This document shows, in pieces, positions 8,932-17,202 of a stretch of DNA of 64,000 bases. Made by a program: the position numbers and the translations under genes. The stretch is taken from assembly GCF_900128445.1 (NCBI RefSeq), contig NZ_LT671417.1, positions 1,288,769 to 1,352,768 on the forward strand, written 5' to 3'. The number at the start of each line of letters is the position of its first letter. Position 1 is the stretch's first letter. The notes under the pieces are model-generated. The model searched no databases. It saw nothing but the letters and a program-made list of their open reading frames with translations, and was not told where the DNA came from. This stretch comes from Thermophilibacter provencensis. GTDB lineage: Bacteria; Actinomycetota; Coriobacteriia; Coriobacteriales; Atopobiaceae.

Positions 8932-10274
8932 TGTCCCCGCGTCTGCAAGTTGGGGACAGTCCCCAATTAGCACAAACATTTGATGAGGTCGTCGACTGCG
9001 ACGTGGTCATCGTCGGCTGCGGCGTGGCCGGCCTCTACTGCGCGCTCAGCCTCCCGGAGGCGCTCTCGGTGGTCCTGCTCTCCAAGGAGGCGGTGGACCA
9101 CTGCGACTCCATGCTCGCCCAGGGCGGCATCTGCGTCCTGCACGACCCGGGCGACTACGAGTCCTTCTTCGAGGACACGCTGCGCGCGGGCCACTACGAG
9201 AACCGCCTGGAGAGCGTGGACCTCATGATCCGCGCGAGCCGCCCCATCATCGACGACCTCATCAAGCGCGGCGTCCGCTTCGCCCGCAGGCCGGACGGCG
9301 AGCTGGACTACACCCGCGAGGGGGCGCACTCCCGCCCGCGCATCGTCTATCACGAGGACGTCACGGGGGAGGAGATCACCACCCGCCTCCTCGCCTGCGT
9401 GCGCGGGCTGCCGCACGCCCGCATCCTCGAGCACACCTGCATGACGGACATCCTCGAGGGCTTCGAGGGCAGCGGCACGCGCGTGTGCCGCGGCGTCGTG
9501 GCCACGGGGCCGGGAGGCGAGAGGACCGAGATTCGCGCGGACGCCACGGTCTTCGCAACCGGCGGCGTGGGCGGCCTCTACTCGCGCTCCACGAACTTCT
9601 CGTGCCTCACGGGGGACGGCTGCCGCATAGCCGCCGAGCACGGGGTCCTCCTGGAGCACATGGACTACGTCCAGATTCACCCGACGACCCTGTGGAGCGA
9701 GAAGCCCGGGCGCGCCTTCCTCATCTCCGAGTCGGCGCGCGGGGAGGGCGCGATCCTGCTGAACGACGCCGGGGAACGCTTCACCGACGAGCTGCAGCCG
9801 CGCGACGTCGTCTCCGCGGCCATCTTCGCCGAGATGCGCCGGACCGGCGCCGAGCACGTCTGGCTCTCCTTCGAGCGGGTGCCGCGCGATGTCATAGAGG
9901 GGCACTTCACGCACATCCTGGAGCGCTGCCTCGAGGAGGGCTACGATATTCGCGAGCGGCCGATTCCGGTGGTGCCCGCCCAGCACTACTTCATGGGCGG
10001 CATCCACGTGGACTCGGACTCCCAGTCCACGCTTCCGCACCTCTTTGCCTGCGGCGAGACCTGCTGCAACGGGGTGCACGGCAAGAACCGGCTGGCCTCC
10101 AACAGCCTGCTGGAGTCGCTCGTCTTCGCGCAGCGGGCGGCCGACAAGATCATGCGCGACCGCTTTGCCGAGGACACCGCGGCACAGCTCGCCGCGGCGG
10201 CTCGCATACGCTCCCGCTTCGTGGCGGGCTCGCGCGACGTGACCGACATGACGCTGCTCACCGGCGCCGTGTGA
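8931..10274 (+). CDS. nadB: L-aspartate oxidase NadB (short form)
   Basis: 447 residues. The FAD enzyme oxidises aspartate to iminoaspartate, the substrate of NadA. The FAD-binding motif VVIVGCGVAGLYCAL begins near residue 25, and CNGVHGKNRLASNSLLESLVFA is the conserved active-site and flavin segment. The usual length is 500-540; the C-terminal helical domain is missing here, as in some other lineages. The start codon sits in the nadA stop (TGATG). Codons 7-12 lie in a TTGGGGACAGTCCCCAA palindrome, so the first 15 or so residues look like recruited repeat DNA rather than part of the fold. Confidence 0.93.
   Translation: MSPRLQVGDSPQLAQTFDEVVDCDVVIVGCGVAGLYCALSLPEALSVVLLSKEAVDHCDSMLAQGGICVLHDPGDYESFFEDTLRAGHYENRLESVDLMIRASRPIIDDLIKRGVRFARRPDGELDYTREGAHSRPRIVYHEDVTGEEITTRLLACVRGLPHARILEHTCMTDILEGFEGSGTRVCRGVVATGPGGERTEIRADATVFATGGVGGLYSRSTNFSCLTGDGCRIAAEHGVLLEHMDYVQIHPTTLWSEKPGRAFLISESARGEGAILLNDAGERFTDELQPRDVVSAAIFAEMRRTGAEHVWLSFERVPRDVIEGHFTHILERCLEEGYDIRERPIPVVPAQHYFMGGIHVDSDSQSTLPHLFACGETCCNGVHGKNRLASNSLLESLVFAQRAADKIMRDRFAEDTAAQLAAAARIRSRFVAGSRDVTDMTLLTGAV
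8950..8966. repeat. TTGGGGACAGTCCCCAA palindrome in the 5' end of nadB
   Basis: A perfect palindrome apart from the central base. The same core is found between genes at 34948-34968 and 49039-49069. Here it lies within the open frame, before the conserved FAD domain. Confidence 0.7.
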
Positions 10275-10286
10275 GAGGAGATCTCC

Positions 10287-11141
10287 ATGACCGACCCGAT
10301 GATCCAGATGCAGATGGACGACCACATCCGCGCTGCCCTGCGCGAGGACATGCCCTTCGGCGACGTCTCCACCGCCGCGGTGATGCCCGGGCCGCGCCCC
10401 GGACGAGTCCGGCTCATCGCCAAGGCGGAGGGCGTGATCGCTGGCCTCGCGGTCTTCTCGCGCGTCTTTGCGCTGCTCGACCCCGCGACGCGCGTCATCG
10501 CCGACGTGGCGGACGGGGAGCGCGTGAGCGCGGGCCAGCACGTGGCCACTGTGGAGGGCGACGTGCGCGTGCTTCTGGAGGGCGAGCGCACCGCCCTCAA
10601 CTACCTGCAGCGCATGAGCGGCATCGCCACCTATACGGCCGGCATCGCCGCCGCGCTCGAGGGCGCGGCCACCACGCTCGTCTGCACGCGCAAGACCACG
10701 CCCGGCATGCGCCTCTTCGAGCGCGAGGCGGTGCGCCTGGGCGGCGGCAGCCTGCACCGCTACGGCCTCTCGGACGGCGTGCTGCTCAAGGACAACCACA
10801 TCGACGCCGCGGGCGGCGTGGCCGAGGCCGTTGCCATGGCCCGCGCCACCGCGCCCTTCGTGGACAAGGTCGAGGTGGAGTGCGAGAGCCTCGAGATGGT
10901 CCGCGAGGCCGTGGAGGCGGGCGCCGACATCATCATGCTGGACAACATGTCCCACGACGACATGGCCGCCGCCATCGCCCTCATCGACGGGCGCGTCCAG
11001 ACCGAGGCCTCGGGCAACGTGGATGCCGCCAACGTGGGGCGCTACGTCGACCTGGGCGTGGACTTCGTCTCCTGCGGCGCGCTCACGCACTCCGCGCCGA
11101 TCCTCGACCTCTCGCTCAAGCACCTGGAGGTCCTGGGGTGA
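10287..11141 (+). CDS. nadC: Nicotinate-nucleotide pyrophosphorylase NadC
   Basis: 284 residues. It converts quinolinate and PRPP to nicotinate mononucleotide with release of CO2, the third step of the pathway encoded here. Conserved segments include GERTALNYLQRMSGIAT, the CTRKTTPGMR phosphoribosyl site, HRYGLSDGVLLKDNH and the late EASGNV loop. It starts 12 bases after nadB with GAGGAGA as ribosome site and ends overlapping the next start (GTGA). Confidence 0.96.
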   Translation: MTDPMIQMQMDDHIRAALREDMPFGDVSTAAVMPGPRPGRVRLIAKAEGVIAGLAVFSRVFALLDPATRVIADVADGERVSAGQHVATVEGDVRVLLEGERTALNYLQRMSGIATYTAGIAAALEGAATTLVCTRKTTPGMRLFEREAVRLGGGSLHRYGLSDGVLLKDNHIDAAGGVAEAVAMARATAPFVDKVEVECESLEMVREAVEAGADIIMLDNMSHDDMAAAIALIDGRVQTEASGNVDAANVGRYVDLGVDFVSCGALTHSAPILDLSLKHLEVLG

Positions 11142-11692
11142 GCGCCGGCTCCGGGGACGCCCGTCGCGAGAAGATCATGGGGGCCCTGCGCGGGTCCGAG
11201 AGCCCGCTCTCCGGGGCGGCGCTCGCCGAGAGGTGCGGCGTGAGCCGCCAGGTGGTGGTCACCGACATCGCGCTCCTGCGAACGCGGGGCGAGAAGATCG
11301 TCTCCACCAACCGCGGCTACGTCCTTATCGCCGACGGCGCGCCGCCGCGGCCCGCCCGCCTGTTCAAGTGCCGCCACACCGCGGAGCAGACCGCCGACGA
11401 GCTCACCTGCGTCGTGGACCTGGGCGGGCGTGTGGAGGACGTCTTTGTGAATCATCGCGTCTACGGCAAGGTGTCCTCCGAGCTGGGCATCTCCAGCCGT
11501 CGCGACGTCGAGCGCTTCATGGCCGAGCTGGCCTCGGGCGTGTCCGCCCCGCTCATGGAGGTCACGAGCGGCTATCACTTCCATCACGTGAGCGCCGGAA
11601 GCGAGGAGGCGCTCGACGAGGTCGAGCGCGCCCTCTCCGAGCGCGGCTACCTCGCCGAGCCCACCGACTACGAGGCGGCGACCTTCTCCTGA
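11138..11692 (+). CDS. niaR: NiaR-type NAD-biosynthesis repressor (HTH_11 plus 3H domain)
   Basis: 184 residues from a GTG that overlaps the nadC stop by four bases. Residues about 8-60 form a winged helix (LAERCGVSRQVVVTDIALLRTRG). The rest is the 3H domain, which has conserved histidines in CRHTAEQ, VNHRVYG and YHFHHVS. The family is known to bind niacin and repress NAD synthesis or salvage genes. Being the last cistron of nadABC, it probably closes a feedback loop on this operon. Confidence 0.92.
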   Translation: MSAGSGDARREKIMGALRGSESPLSGAALAERCGVSRQVVVTDIALLRTRGEKIVSTNRGYVLIADGAPPRPARLFKCRHTAEQTADELTCVVDLGGRVEDVFVNHRVYGKVSSELGISSRRDVERFMAELASGVSAPLMEVTSGYHFHHVSAGSEEALDEVERALSERGYLAEPTDYEAATFS

Positions 11693-11717
11693 CGTGCCTC
11701 GAGCGTCCGGGGCGCGG

Positions 11718-11782
11718 CGAGCATGCCCTGGCGCACGGATGCGGGCGCCGACGGGCAAAGTCCGTGCCAGCGGGCATGCTCG
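11718..11782. repeat. GCATGCC/GCGCACGG dyad after niaR
   Basis: CGAGCATGCCC (11718-11728) pairs with GGGCATGCTCG (11772-11782), and GCGCACGGA with TCCGTGC inside it. It is the simplest full copy of the family also seen at 2821-2940 and 7709-7922. It may serve as the operon terminator, although there is no T run. Confidence 0.6.
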
Positions 11783-11938
11783 GCTGACCCGCGCGTCAGT
11801 CCGCCCACCTCCCGCGCCCTTCTCGCGCATCCTCCTCCGCCGCTCACAGGCGAGAGGGACCATGGCAGGGCGCGGGGCCCTCCATGACGTTTGGGTATAC
11901 TCCCTACGTTCAGGCAACCGTCAGAGAGGTGGCAGCGC

Positions 11939-12877
11939 ATGGAGGATCTCGAGCCCTCGATTCCCCGCACGCCGGCGCAGGCCGTGCTTCGCATGGTCTC
12001 CATCCTCATGGGCATCATCGGCCTGCTCGTTCTTCTCGGCGGCATCGCGGTGCTCGTGGGGAACGTCATGGGGCTGCTCCCGGGCGGCGACATCTGGACC
12101 GCGGCCACCTTCGGCGTCATGATCGTCGTCGCGGCGGGCCTGCTCATCCTCACCGCGGCGCTGGGTATCGTCGCCTCCAACAACTCCGCCCGCGTCGAGC
12201 CCTACCGCTTCCTGTGCTACCTCGTCGGGCTCGCCGTGCTGGTTGCCATCGTCTGGGGCTGGGGCGTGGGGTCGTTCATCCTGTTCAACCCCATCGTGCT
12301 CACGACCACGATCGTCTACGTGCTCATCTGCTCGCGCCTTGCCGACAGGGTAAAGGAGGAGCACGACAACGGCGTCCGCGGCGAGACCTTCCTGCGCTCG
12401 CGCCACCAGCGCGTCCTGCACCTGCTCTCCGAGCTGATCATCCTCAAGGGCGTGGTGACGATCGTGGTGATTGCGGTGCTGGCCGCCGCGCTCGTCGTGT
12501 ACGGCGAGGGGGAGCGCGCCGTCATCTCGGGCGTTCCGGTGACCGTCTCCGACACGCTCTATGCCCTGCTCGCCGTCGGCGGGCTCTCGTCGGGCGTCAG
12601 CGTGCTCGCGGGCGGGCTTGGCATCCGGGGGTCCAACCGGCCGCAGAAGATCGTGCCCTTCCTCGTGCTCGCGTCGATCGTCTGCGCCTTCGGCCTCGTT
12701 CGGGTCGTGGGCATGTTCCTCGAGCACGGCATCCTCGGCGTCCCCTTTGACGCCGTCTTTGACCTGCTGTTCATGAGCGTGTGCGTGTACCTGGCCATCC
12801 GCGTGCTGCGCCAGCCCACGCCCGAGGAGCTTGCCGCCGCCGCGGGCGTTGCGCTCGTCTCGGGCCAAGAGGAGTGA
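11939..12877 (+). CDS. Multi-pass membrane protein of unknown function
   Basis: 312 residues with about eight hydrophobic helices grouped as two similar four-helix halves (first about 15-125, second about 160-290), separated by a charged cytoplasmic segment (RVKEEHDNGVRGETFLRSRHQR). I do not recognise the family. The ATG at 11939 follows GAGAGGTGG. TATACT at 11896-11901 could be its -10 box. It is followed 39 bases later by an amylase gene on the same strand, which may be co-transcribed. Confidence 0.75.
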   Translation: MEDLEPSIPRTPAQAVLRMVSILMGIIGLLVLLGGIAVLVGNVMGLLPGGDIWTAATFGVMIVVAAGLLILTAALGIVASNNSARVEPYRFLCYLVGLAVLVAIVWGWGVGSFILFNPIVLTTTIVYVLICSRLADRVKEEHDNGVRGETFLRSRHQRVLHLLSELIILKGVVTIVVIAVLAAALVVYGEGERAVISGVPVTVSDTLYALLAVGGLSSGVSVLAGGLGIRGSNRPQKIVPFLVLASIVCAFGLVRVVGMFLEHGILGVPFDAVFDLLFMSVCVYLAIRVLRQPTPEELAAAAGVALVSGQEE

Positions 12878-12916
12878 TCGCGCCGATTCTCCGCAGATTT
12901 GCCAGAAAGGACTCTC

Positions 12917-14440
12917 ATGACCAACGGGACCATGCTCCAGGGCTTCTCTTGGTACCTTCCCGCCGACGGATCGCACTGGCGTCGTATCGCCGAGCAGGCC
13001 GCAGACTTTGCCTACCAGGGCATCACCGCCGTCTGGCTGCCTCCCGCCTACAAGGCAGAGAAGGGCGCCGAGGACGTGGGCTATGGCGTCTATGACACCT
13101 ATGACCTGGGCGAGTTCGACCAGAAGGGGAGCGTCCGCACCAAGTACGGCACCCGTGCCGAGTACGAGGCCGCCGTGCGCGCGCTGCAGGCAAGCGGCAT
13201 CCAGGCGCTCGCGGACATTGTGCTCAACCAGCGTCTCGGGGCGGACGGCTGCGAGGACGTGGTCGCTCGCGAGGTGCAGTCCAACAACCGCGAGGTCGTG
13301 CTTGGGAACGCGCAGACCATCTCCGCGTGGACGCGCTTCGACTTCCCCGGCCGTGCGGGCGCGTACTCGGACTTCACCTGGGACTGGACGTGCTTCCACG
13401 GCGTGGACTGGGACGATCACGCCAAGCGCAAGGCCATCTTCCTCTTTGACGGCAAGCACTGGGACAGCGCCGTGGACCGCACCGAGAACGCCAACTACGA
13501 CTACCTCATGGGTGCGGACGTGGACGTGAACGACCCGCGCGTCTTCGACGAGCTCGTGCGCTGGGGCTGCTGGTACGTGGACGCCTGCGGGCTGGACGGA
13601 TTTCGCCTGGACGCGCTCAAGCACATCGACCGCGGCTTCTACCTGCGCTGGCTCGACGCCGTGCGCAAGCACGCCGGCAAGGAGCTCTTCACGGTGGGGG
13701 AGTACTGGGGCCGCACGGCGGACGAGCTCGCGGCCTACCTCGGCGAGGAGAAGGCGCTCTCGCTCTTTGACGTGCCGCTGCACTACAACCTCTACGCGGC
13801 GTCATGCTCCAACGGCGGCGTGGACCTCTCGAGGATCTTCTCGGGGACGCTCGTGGAGCGCGACCCGGTGCACGCCGTGACCTTCGCCGAGAACCACGAC
13901 ACGCAGCCCGGCCAGGCGCTGCAGTCCTTTGTCCAGACGTGGTTCAAGCCCGCCGCATACGCCCTCATCCTGCTGCGCGAGGCCGGCTATCCCTGCGTCT
14001 TCTATGGCGACCTCTACGGCATGCCCAACGACGGCAACATCCCCGCGGTGCTCGAGCTGCCGCTGCTCATGGAGATCCGTCGCCGCTTTGCCTACGGCGC
14101 GCAGCACGACTTCCTGGACGCTCCGGACGTGATCGGCTGGACGCGCGAGGGCGATGCCGAGCACGAGGGTAGCGGCGTGGCGGTGGTCCTCACCGACCGC
14201 GACGGCGGCGAGAAGCGCATGTTCGTGGGCGCGGGCCACGCCGGCGAGACCTGGGCCTGCGTGGTGGGCGAGCAGGACGACGTCGTGGTGGGCGACGACG
14301 GCTGGGCCACCTTCCGCACGCTCGGCGGGCGCCTCTCGGTCTACCTGCCGGAGAAGACGGCCGATGCGCTGGAGAACGACCGCCAGCTCCACCGCATCGG
14401 CCGCGAGATCGCGGAGGACACCGAGGAGATGCGCGTGTAG
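12917..14440 (+). CDS. Cytoplasmic alpha-amylase, GH13 (AmyA-like)
   Basis: 507 residues with no signal peptide, close in length to the 495-residue cytoplasmic AmyA of enterobacteria. The GH13 catalytic set is visible: nucleophile Asp in DGFRLDALKHI, acid/base Glu in TVGEYWG and the transition-state Asp in AENHDTQPG. DIVLNQRLGADG is conserved region I. It probably cleaves internal maltodextrins or storage glucan. The ATG at 12917 follows GAAAGGA; the TTG six codons upstream lacks a site. It ends in a repeat-filled spacer. Confidence 0.93.
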   Translation: MTNGTMLQGFSWYLPADGSHWRRIAEQAADFAYQGITAVWLPPAYKAEKGAEDVGYGVYDTYDLGEFDQKGSVRTKYGTRAEYEAAVRALQASGIQALADIVLNQRLGADGCEDVVAREVQSNNREVVLGNAQTISAWTRFDFPGRAGAYSDFTWDWTCFHGVDWDDHAKRKAIFLFDGKHWDSAVDRTENANYDYLMGADVDVNDPRVFDELVRWGCWYVDACGLDGFRLDALKHIDRGFYLRWLDAVRKHAGKELFTVGEYWGRTADELAAYLGEEKALSLFDVPLHYNLYAASCSNGGVDLSRIFSGTLVERDPVHAVTFAENHDTQPGQALQSFVQTWFKPAAYALILLREAGYPCVFYGDLYGMPNDGNIPAVLELPLLMEIRRRFAYGAQHDFLDAPDVIGWTREGDAEHEGSGVAVVLTDRDGGEKRMFVGAGHAGETWACVVGEQDDVVVGDDGWATFRTLGGRLSVYLPEKTADALENDRQLHRIGREIAEDTEEMRV

Positions 14441-14600
14441 GGACGCGTAGCCCGGGATTTCCGGACATCTCGGTTTACGCGTTCAAAACCTGAAACTATC
14501 GGACGCGCAATCCGGGATTTCCCCTCCAAATGATCAAGAATCCCGGCTTGCGCGTCCTTCTCGCCATGCGCAAGCCGGGATTTCCGGAAAACATGAGCTA
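14441..14600. repeat. Three CCGGGATTTCC units with one inverted copy
   Basis: Direct units beginning ACGCG or GCGCAA and running into CCGGGATTTCC lie at 14441-14465, 14501-14521 and 14568-14588. An inverted unit at 14539-14557 pairs with 14501-14519 over 19 bp with one mismatch. A TACGCGTTC tail occurs twice (14476, 14599). CCTTCTCGCC (14556-14565) lies between arms. This separates the converging amylase and dipeptidase genes. Confidence 0.65.
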
Positions 14601-14616
14601 CGCGTTCTCTGCGTGC

Positions 14617-16038
14617 CTACAGCTCGAGCTCCATCAGGCGGGCGATCGCCACGATGTAGATCTTGAGCGCGCGGCGCAGGGCCTCCTCGGAGACCGCCTC
14701 GTCGGGGCCGTGCTCGCTGCCCACCCAGGCGGGTTTGTCGGGGTCGAAGTCGCCGGGCCCGAAGGCGCAGGCGCGGGCGAAGTGGCGGGCGTACGTGCCG
14801 CCGCCGATCGTGAACGCCTGGGCGTCCGGCTTCCCGGCGTACTCGGCGTAGGTGGCGAGAAGCGCCTGGATCTCCGGGCTGTCGGGGCTGATGTAGAACG
14901 GCGCGTCGCCGGAGGTCTGCTCAAAGGCACAGCCGTGCGCGGCGGCGAGCTCGCTCAGGCGCGCGGTGATGGCCTCGCCGGTCGTGGTGGTGGGGTAGCG
15001 CGAGTCCACGGTCTGCACGAAGCGGCCGTCGACGGTGCGGATGGTGCCGGCGACGCAGGTGAGCTCGCCGAACTTGTCGTCGGCGGCGGCGATGCCGGAG
15101 GCGCGGCCGTAGGCGTCCTCGGTGAGGGTCACCAGGAGCTCGAGGAAGTCCCGCTCGCCCGCGCCCGCGAGGCCCTGCGCCAGCAGGTAGCGCGCGAGCA
15201 CGCCGATGGCGTTCACGGTGCCGGCCGGCATCGAGGCGTGGCCGCCGATGCCCGTGGCCGTGATGCGCACGAGCCCCTCGCCGGCCGGCTCGACGGCGAT
15301 GCGCTCCGCCGCGGGCAGCGACGCCGCGTCCGCGCGCACGAGGGCCGTGGCCTGGCCGCAGATGGCGTTGGGGACGGTGCCGCCGTCGAGCTCCACGATC
15401 TTCTCGCCGGCCACCTGGCCTGAGGTGAAGCGTCCCTGGTAGAGGCCCTTCTCGCCGCAGATCAGCGGGAAGTCGGCGTCGGGGGAGAAGCAGAAGAGCG
15501 GCTCGGGGTAGCGCTCGAGGTAGTACGGCACGTCGCCCATGCCGGTCTCCTCGTTGTTGCCGATGATGCAGCGCAGCGTGTACGGCAGCTCCTGGCCAGC
15601 GTCGACGAGGCGCTGGAAGAAGTGCGCCGCGTAGAGCGAGAGCACGAAGGGGCCCTTGTCGTCCTGCACGCCGCGCCCGACGAGGTAGCCGTCCTTGCGC
15701 GTGACCTCGAGCGCGGGGAAGTTCCAGCCAAGGCCCAGCGGCACGATGTCGGTGTGGGCGATCGTGGCGATGTGGCGCTCGGGCCCGGAGGCGCCGGGGA
15801 CGTCGGCAAAGCCCAGGTAGCCGTCGACGTCCGTGACCGTAAGGCCCAGGCGCTCGGCCATCTGCTCGGCCTCGACGAGCGCGCCGTTGGAGGCGGGGCC
15901 CCAGGGCTTGCCAGGCTCGGCGGCGGAGAGGTCCTCCACGGACTCGTGCCGCACGAGGCGGTCGATGTCGGCGACGACGTCCTCCCACACCTCGTCCACG
16001 TAGGCGTCCACCTGCTGCTTGAACTGCTCGTCCACCAT
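14617..16038 (-). CDS. M20-family dipeptidase (PepV/Sapep type)
   Basis: 473 residues, the length of PepV-type dinuclear zinc dipeptidases. Metal-site segments seen in order are TIAHTDIVPLG (His, Asp), GRGVQDDKGP (bridging Asp), IGNNEETGMGDV (general-base Glu) and FSPDADFP. A dimerisation or lid stretch includes GIGGHASMP. It should act in the cytoplasm on dipeptides from imported peptides. The ATG at 16038 follows AAGGAGGG. The frame is open far upstream but has no ribosome site there and crosses the next gene. Confidence 0.92.
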   Translation of the reverse strand: MVDEQFKQQVDAYVDEVWEDVVADIDRLVRHESVEDLSAAEPGKPWGPASNGALVEAEQMAERLGLTVTDVDGYLGFADVPGASGPERHIATIAHTDIVPLGLGWNFPALEVTRKDGYLVGRGVQDDKGPFVLSLYAAHFFQRLVDAGQELPYTLRCIIGNNEETGMGDVPYYLERYPEPLFCFSPDADFPLICGEKGLYQGRFTSGQVAGEKIVELDGGTVPNAICGQATALVRADAASLPAAERIAVEPAGEGLVRITATGIGGHASMPAGTVNAIGVLARYLLAQGLAGAGERDFLELLVTLTEDAYGRASGIAAADDKFGELTCVAGTIRTVDGRFVQTVDSRYPTTTTGEAITARLSELAAAHGCAFEQTSGDAPFYISPDSPEIQALLATYAEYAGKPDAQAFTIGGGTYARHFARACAFGPGDFDPDKPAWVGSEHGPDEAVSEEALRRALKIYIVAIARLMELEL

Positions 16039-16144
16039 GTGCCCTCCTTGCGTCCTGCGCCGCGGCGCGTGCGTTCTTCTCGCCGTCCATCTTAGCGCGG
16101 GTCTCGCCCGGGAATGACGGCGGGCGTCGGGGACCATCGCGCGC

Positions 16145-16214
16145 CGAAACAGAGCGTCCGGACAAAAACCTCCCCGCGCGGGGGCGTTTTTGTCCGGACG
16201 CTCTGTCTGGGCGA
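16145..16214. repeat. CAGAG-type hairpin, copy 1
   Basis: The arms CAGAGCGTCCGGACAAAAAC and GTTTTTGTCCGGACGCTCTG flank a GC-rich loop. On the minus strand the order is CAGACAGAG, variable arm, GACAAAAACG, CCCCC loop, matching arm, CTCTGTTTCGGCG. Copies at 26897, 38649 and 40013 share that plan. It probably ends transcription of the PAQR gene to its right. Confidence 0.75.
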
Positions 16215-16274
16215 GGGGGGCATGCCGGGGCGTGCCCGGCGAGAAGAACGGGCGAGAAGAACGGGCGGGGCGCC

Positions 16275-16961
16275 CTACACCACGAAGAGCAGCGCCGAGA
16301 GCGTGATGCAGACGCTGCCGGCGAGCGTGAACAGGTGGAAGACGAAGTGCAGGTAGGGGACCTTCTTGACGGCGTAGAAGACCGCCCCCACGGTGTAGCT
16401 CAGCCCTCCCGCCAGAAGCAGCCAGAACGCGGGCGGCGGCAGGAGCTCCCAGAGGTCGCCCACGCGAAAGACCACGAGCCAGCCCATGAGCACGTAGACG
16501 GCCGCGGTGAGCCAGGCCGGCTGGCGCTCGCGCAGCAGGCACTCGGCAACGATCCCCACTGCAGCCACGACCCACACCGCCACGCACAGCTCGAGCCCGC
16601 CGCGACCGGAGAGCGTGATCAGCGAGAAGGGCGCGTAGCTGCCGGCTATGAGCAGGTAGATGCCGCAGTGGTCGAGCACGCGGAAGACCGCCTTGGCCTT
16701 CTCGGGCGCGAGCGCGTGGTAGAGCGTGGAGAAGAGGTACTCCACGATGAGCGAGATCCCCATGATGAGGGCCGCCGCCAGCCGCACCCCGCCGCCGTGC
16801 GAGACGGAGACCACGATGAGCAGCACGAGTGCCGCGATGGCGAGAAGGACCCCCACGCCGTGGCTCACCGAGTTGGCGATTTCCTCGCCGAGCGAGTAGA
16901 GCCGCTTGCGCACGCTTCTCTCGCCTGGCACGTCCTGCCTTGTGTCGGTTGCCTCTGACAT
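16275..16961 (-). CDS. PAQR/hemolysin III-family integral membrane protein
   Basis: 228 residues with seven predicted helices. The family hallmarks are the N-terminal GEEIANSVSHGVGVLLAI, STLYHAL near helix 2, LDHCGIYLLIAGSYAPF in helix 3 and HFVFHLFTLAG near the end; these His and Ser residues form the zinc-dependent hydrolase-like site of PAQR proteins. Bacterial members have been linked to membrane-energy or lipid homeostasis rather than real haemolysis. The ATG at 16961 was chosen for GGAGGGAGAG; an upstream ATG is open but has no site. Confidence 0.9.
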   Translation of the reverse strand: MSEATDTRQDVPGERSVRKRLYSLGEEIANSVSHGVGVLLAIAALVLLIVVSVSHGGGVRLAAALIMGISLIVEYLFSTLYHALAPEKAKAVFRVLDHCGIYLLIAGSYAPFSLITLSGRGGLELCVAVWVVAAVGIVAECLLRERQPAWLTAAVYVLMGWLVVFRVGDLWELLPPPAFWLLLAGGLSYTVGAVFYAVKKVPYLHFVFHLFTLAGSVCITLSALLFVV

Positions 16962-17137
16962 GTCTCTCCCTCCGTCGGGGCGCCGGGGTGCCCGCAGGTT
17001 GGCGCGGCCGGCCGTCCGCCGGATGCGACGACCCATGCCAACGAAGCATACCCTTCCAGGGGCGGGAAGAGGCCCCTGCGGGGAAATCTACTCCTATCGG
17101 TAACCATGCTGAAGCCGCCGCGGGTCCCTTCCCGCAC

Positions 17138-17170
17138 GAAAAAGGCGCCGTCCCGTGCTGGGACGGCGCC
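17138..17170 (-). terminator. Intrinsic terminator of the ROK kinase gene
   Basis: On the minus strand the perfect 11-bp stem GGCGCCGTCCC/GGGACGGCGCC (17144-17154 and 17160-17170, 5-base loop) is followed directly by TTTTTC. It lies 33 bases past the ROK stop codon. Confidence 0.9.
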
Positions 17171-17202
17171 CGACGGCAGCCTACGGAACAGGGGCGCAAG
17201 GC

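Noticed and set aside
16039-17199. Upstream extension of the M20 dipeptidase frame
   Set aside because: It crosses a hairpin and the PAQR gene in another frame; the ATG at 16038 has a perfect AAGGAGGG.
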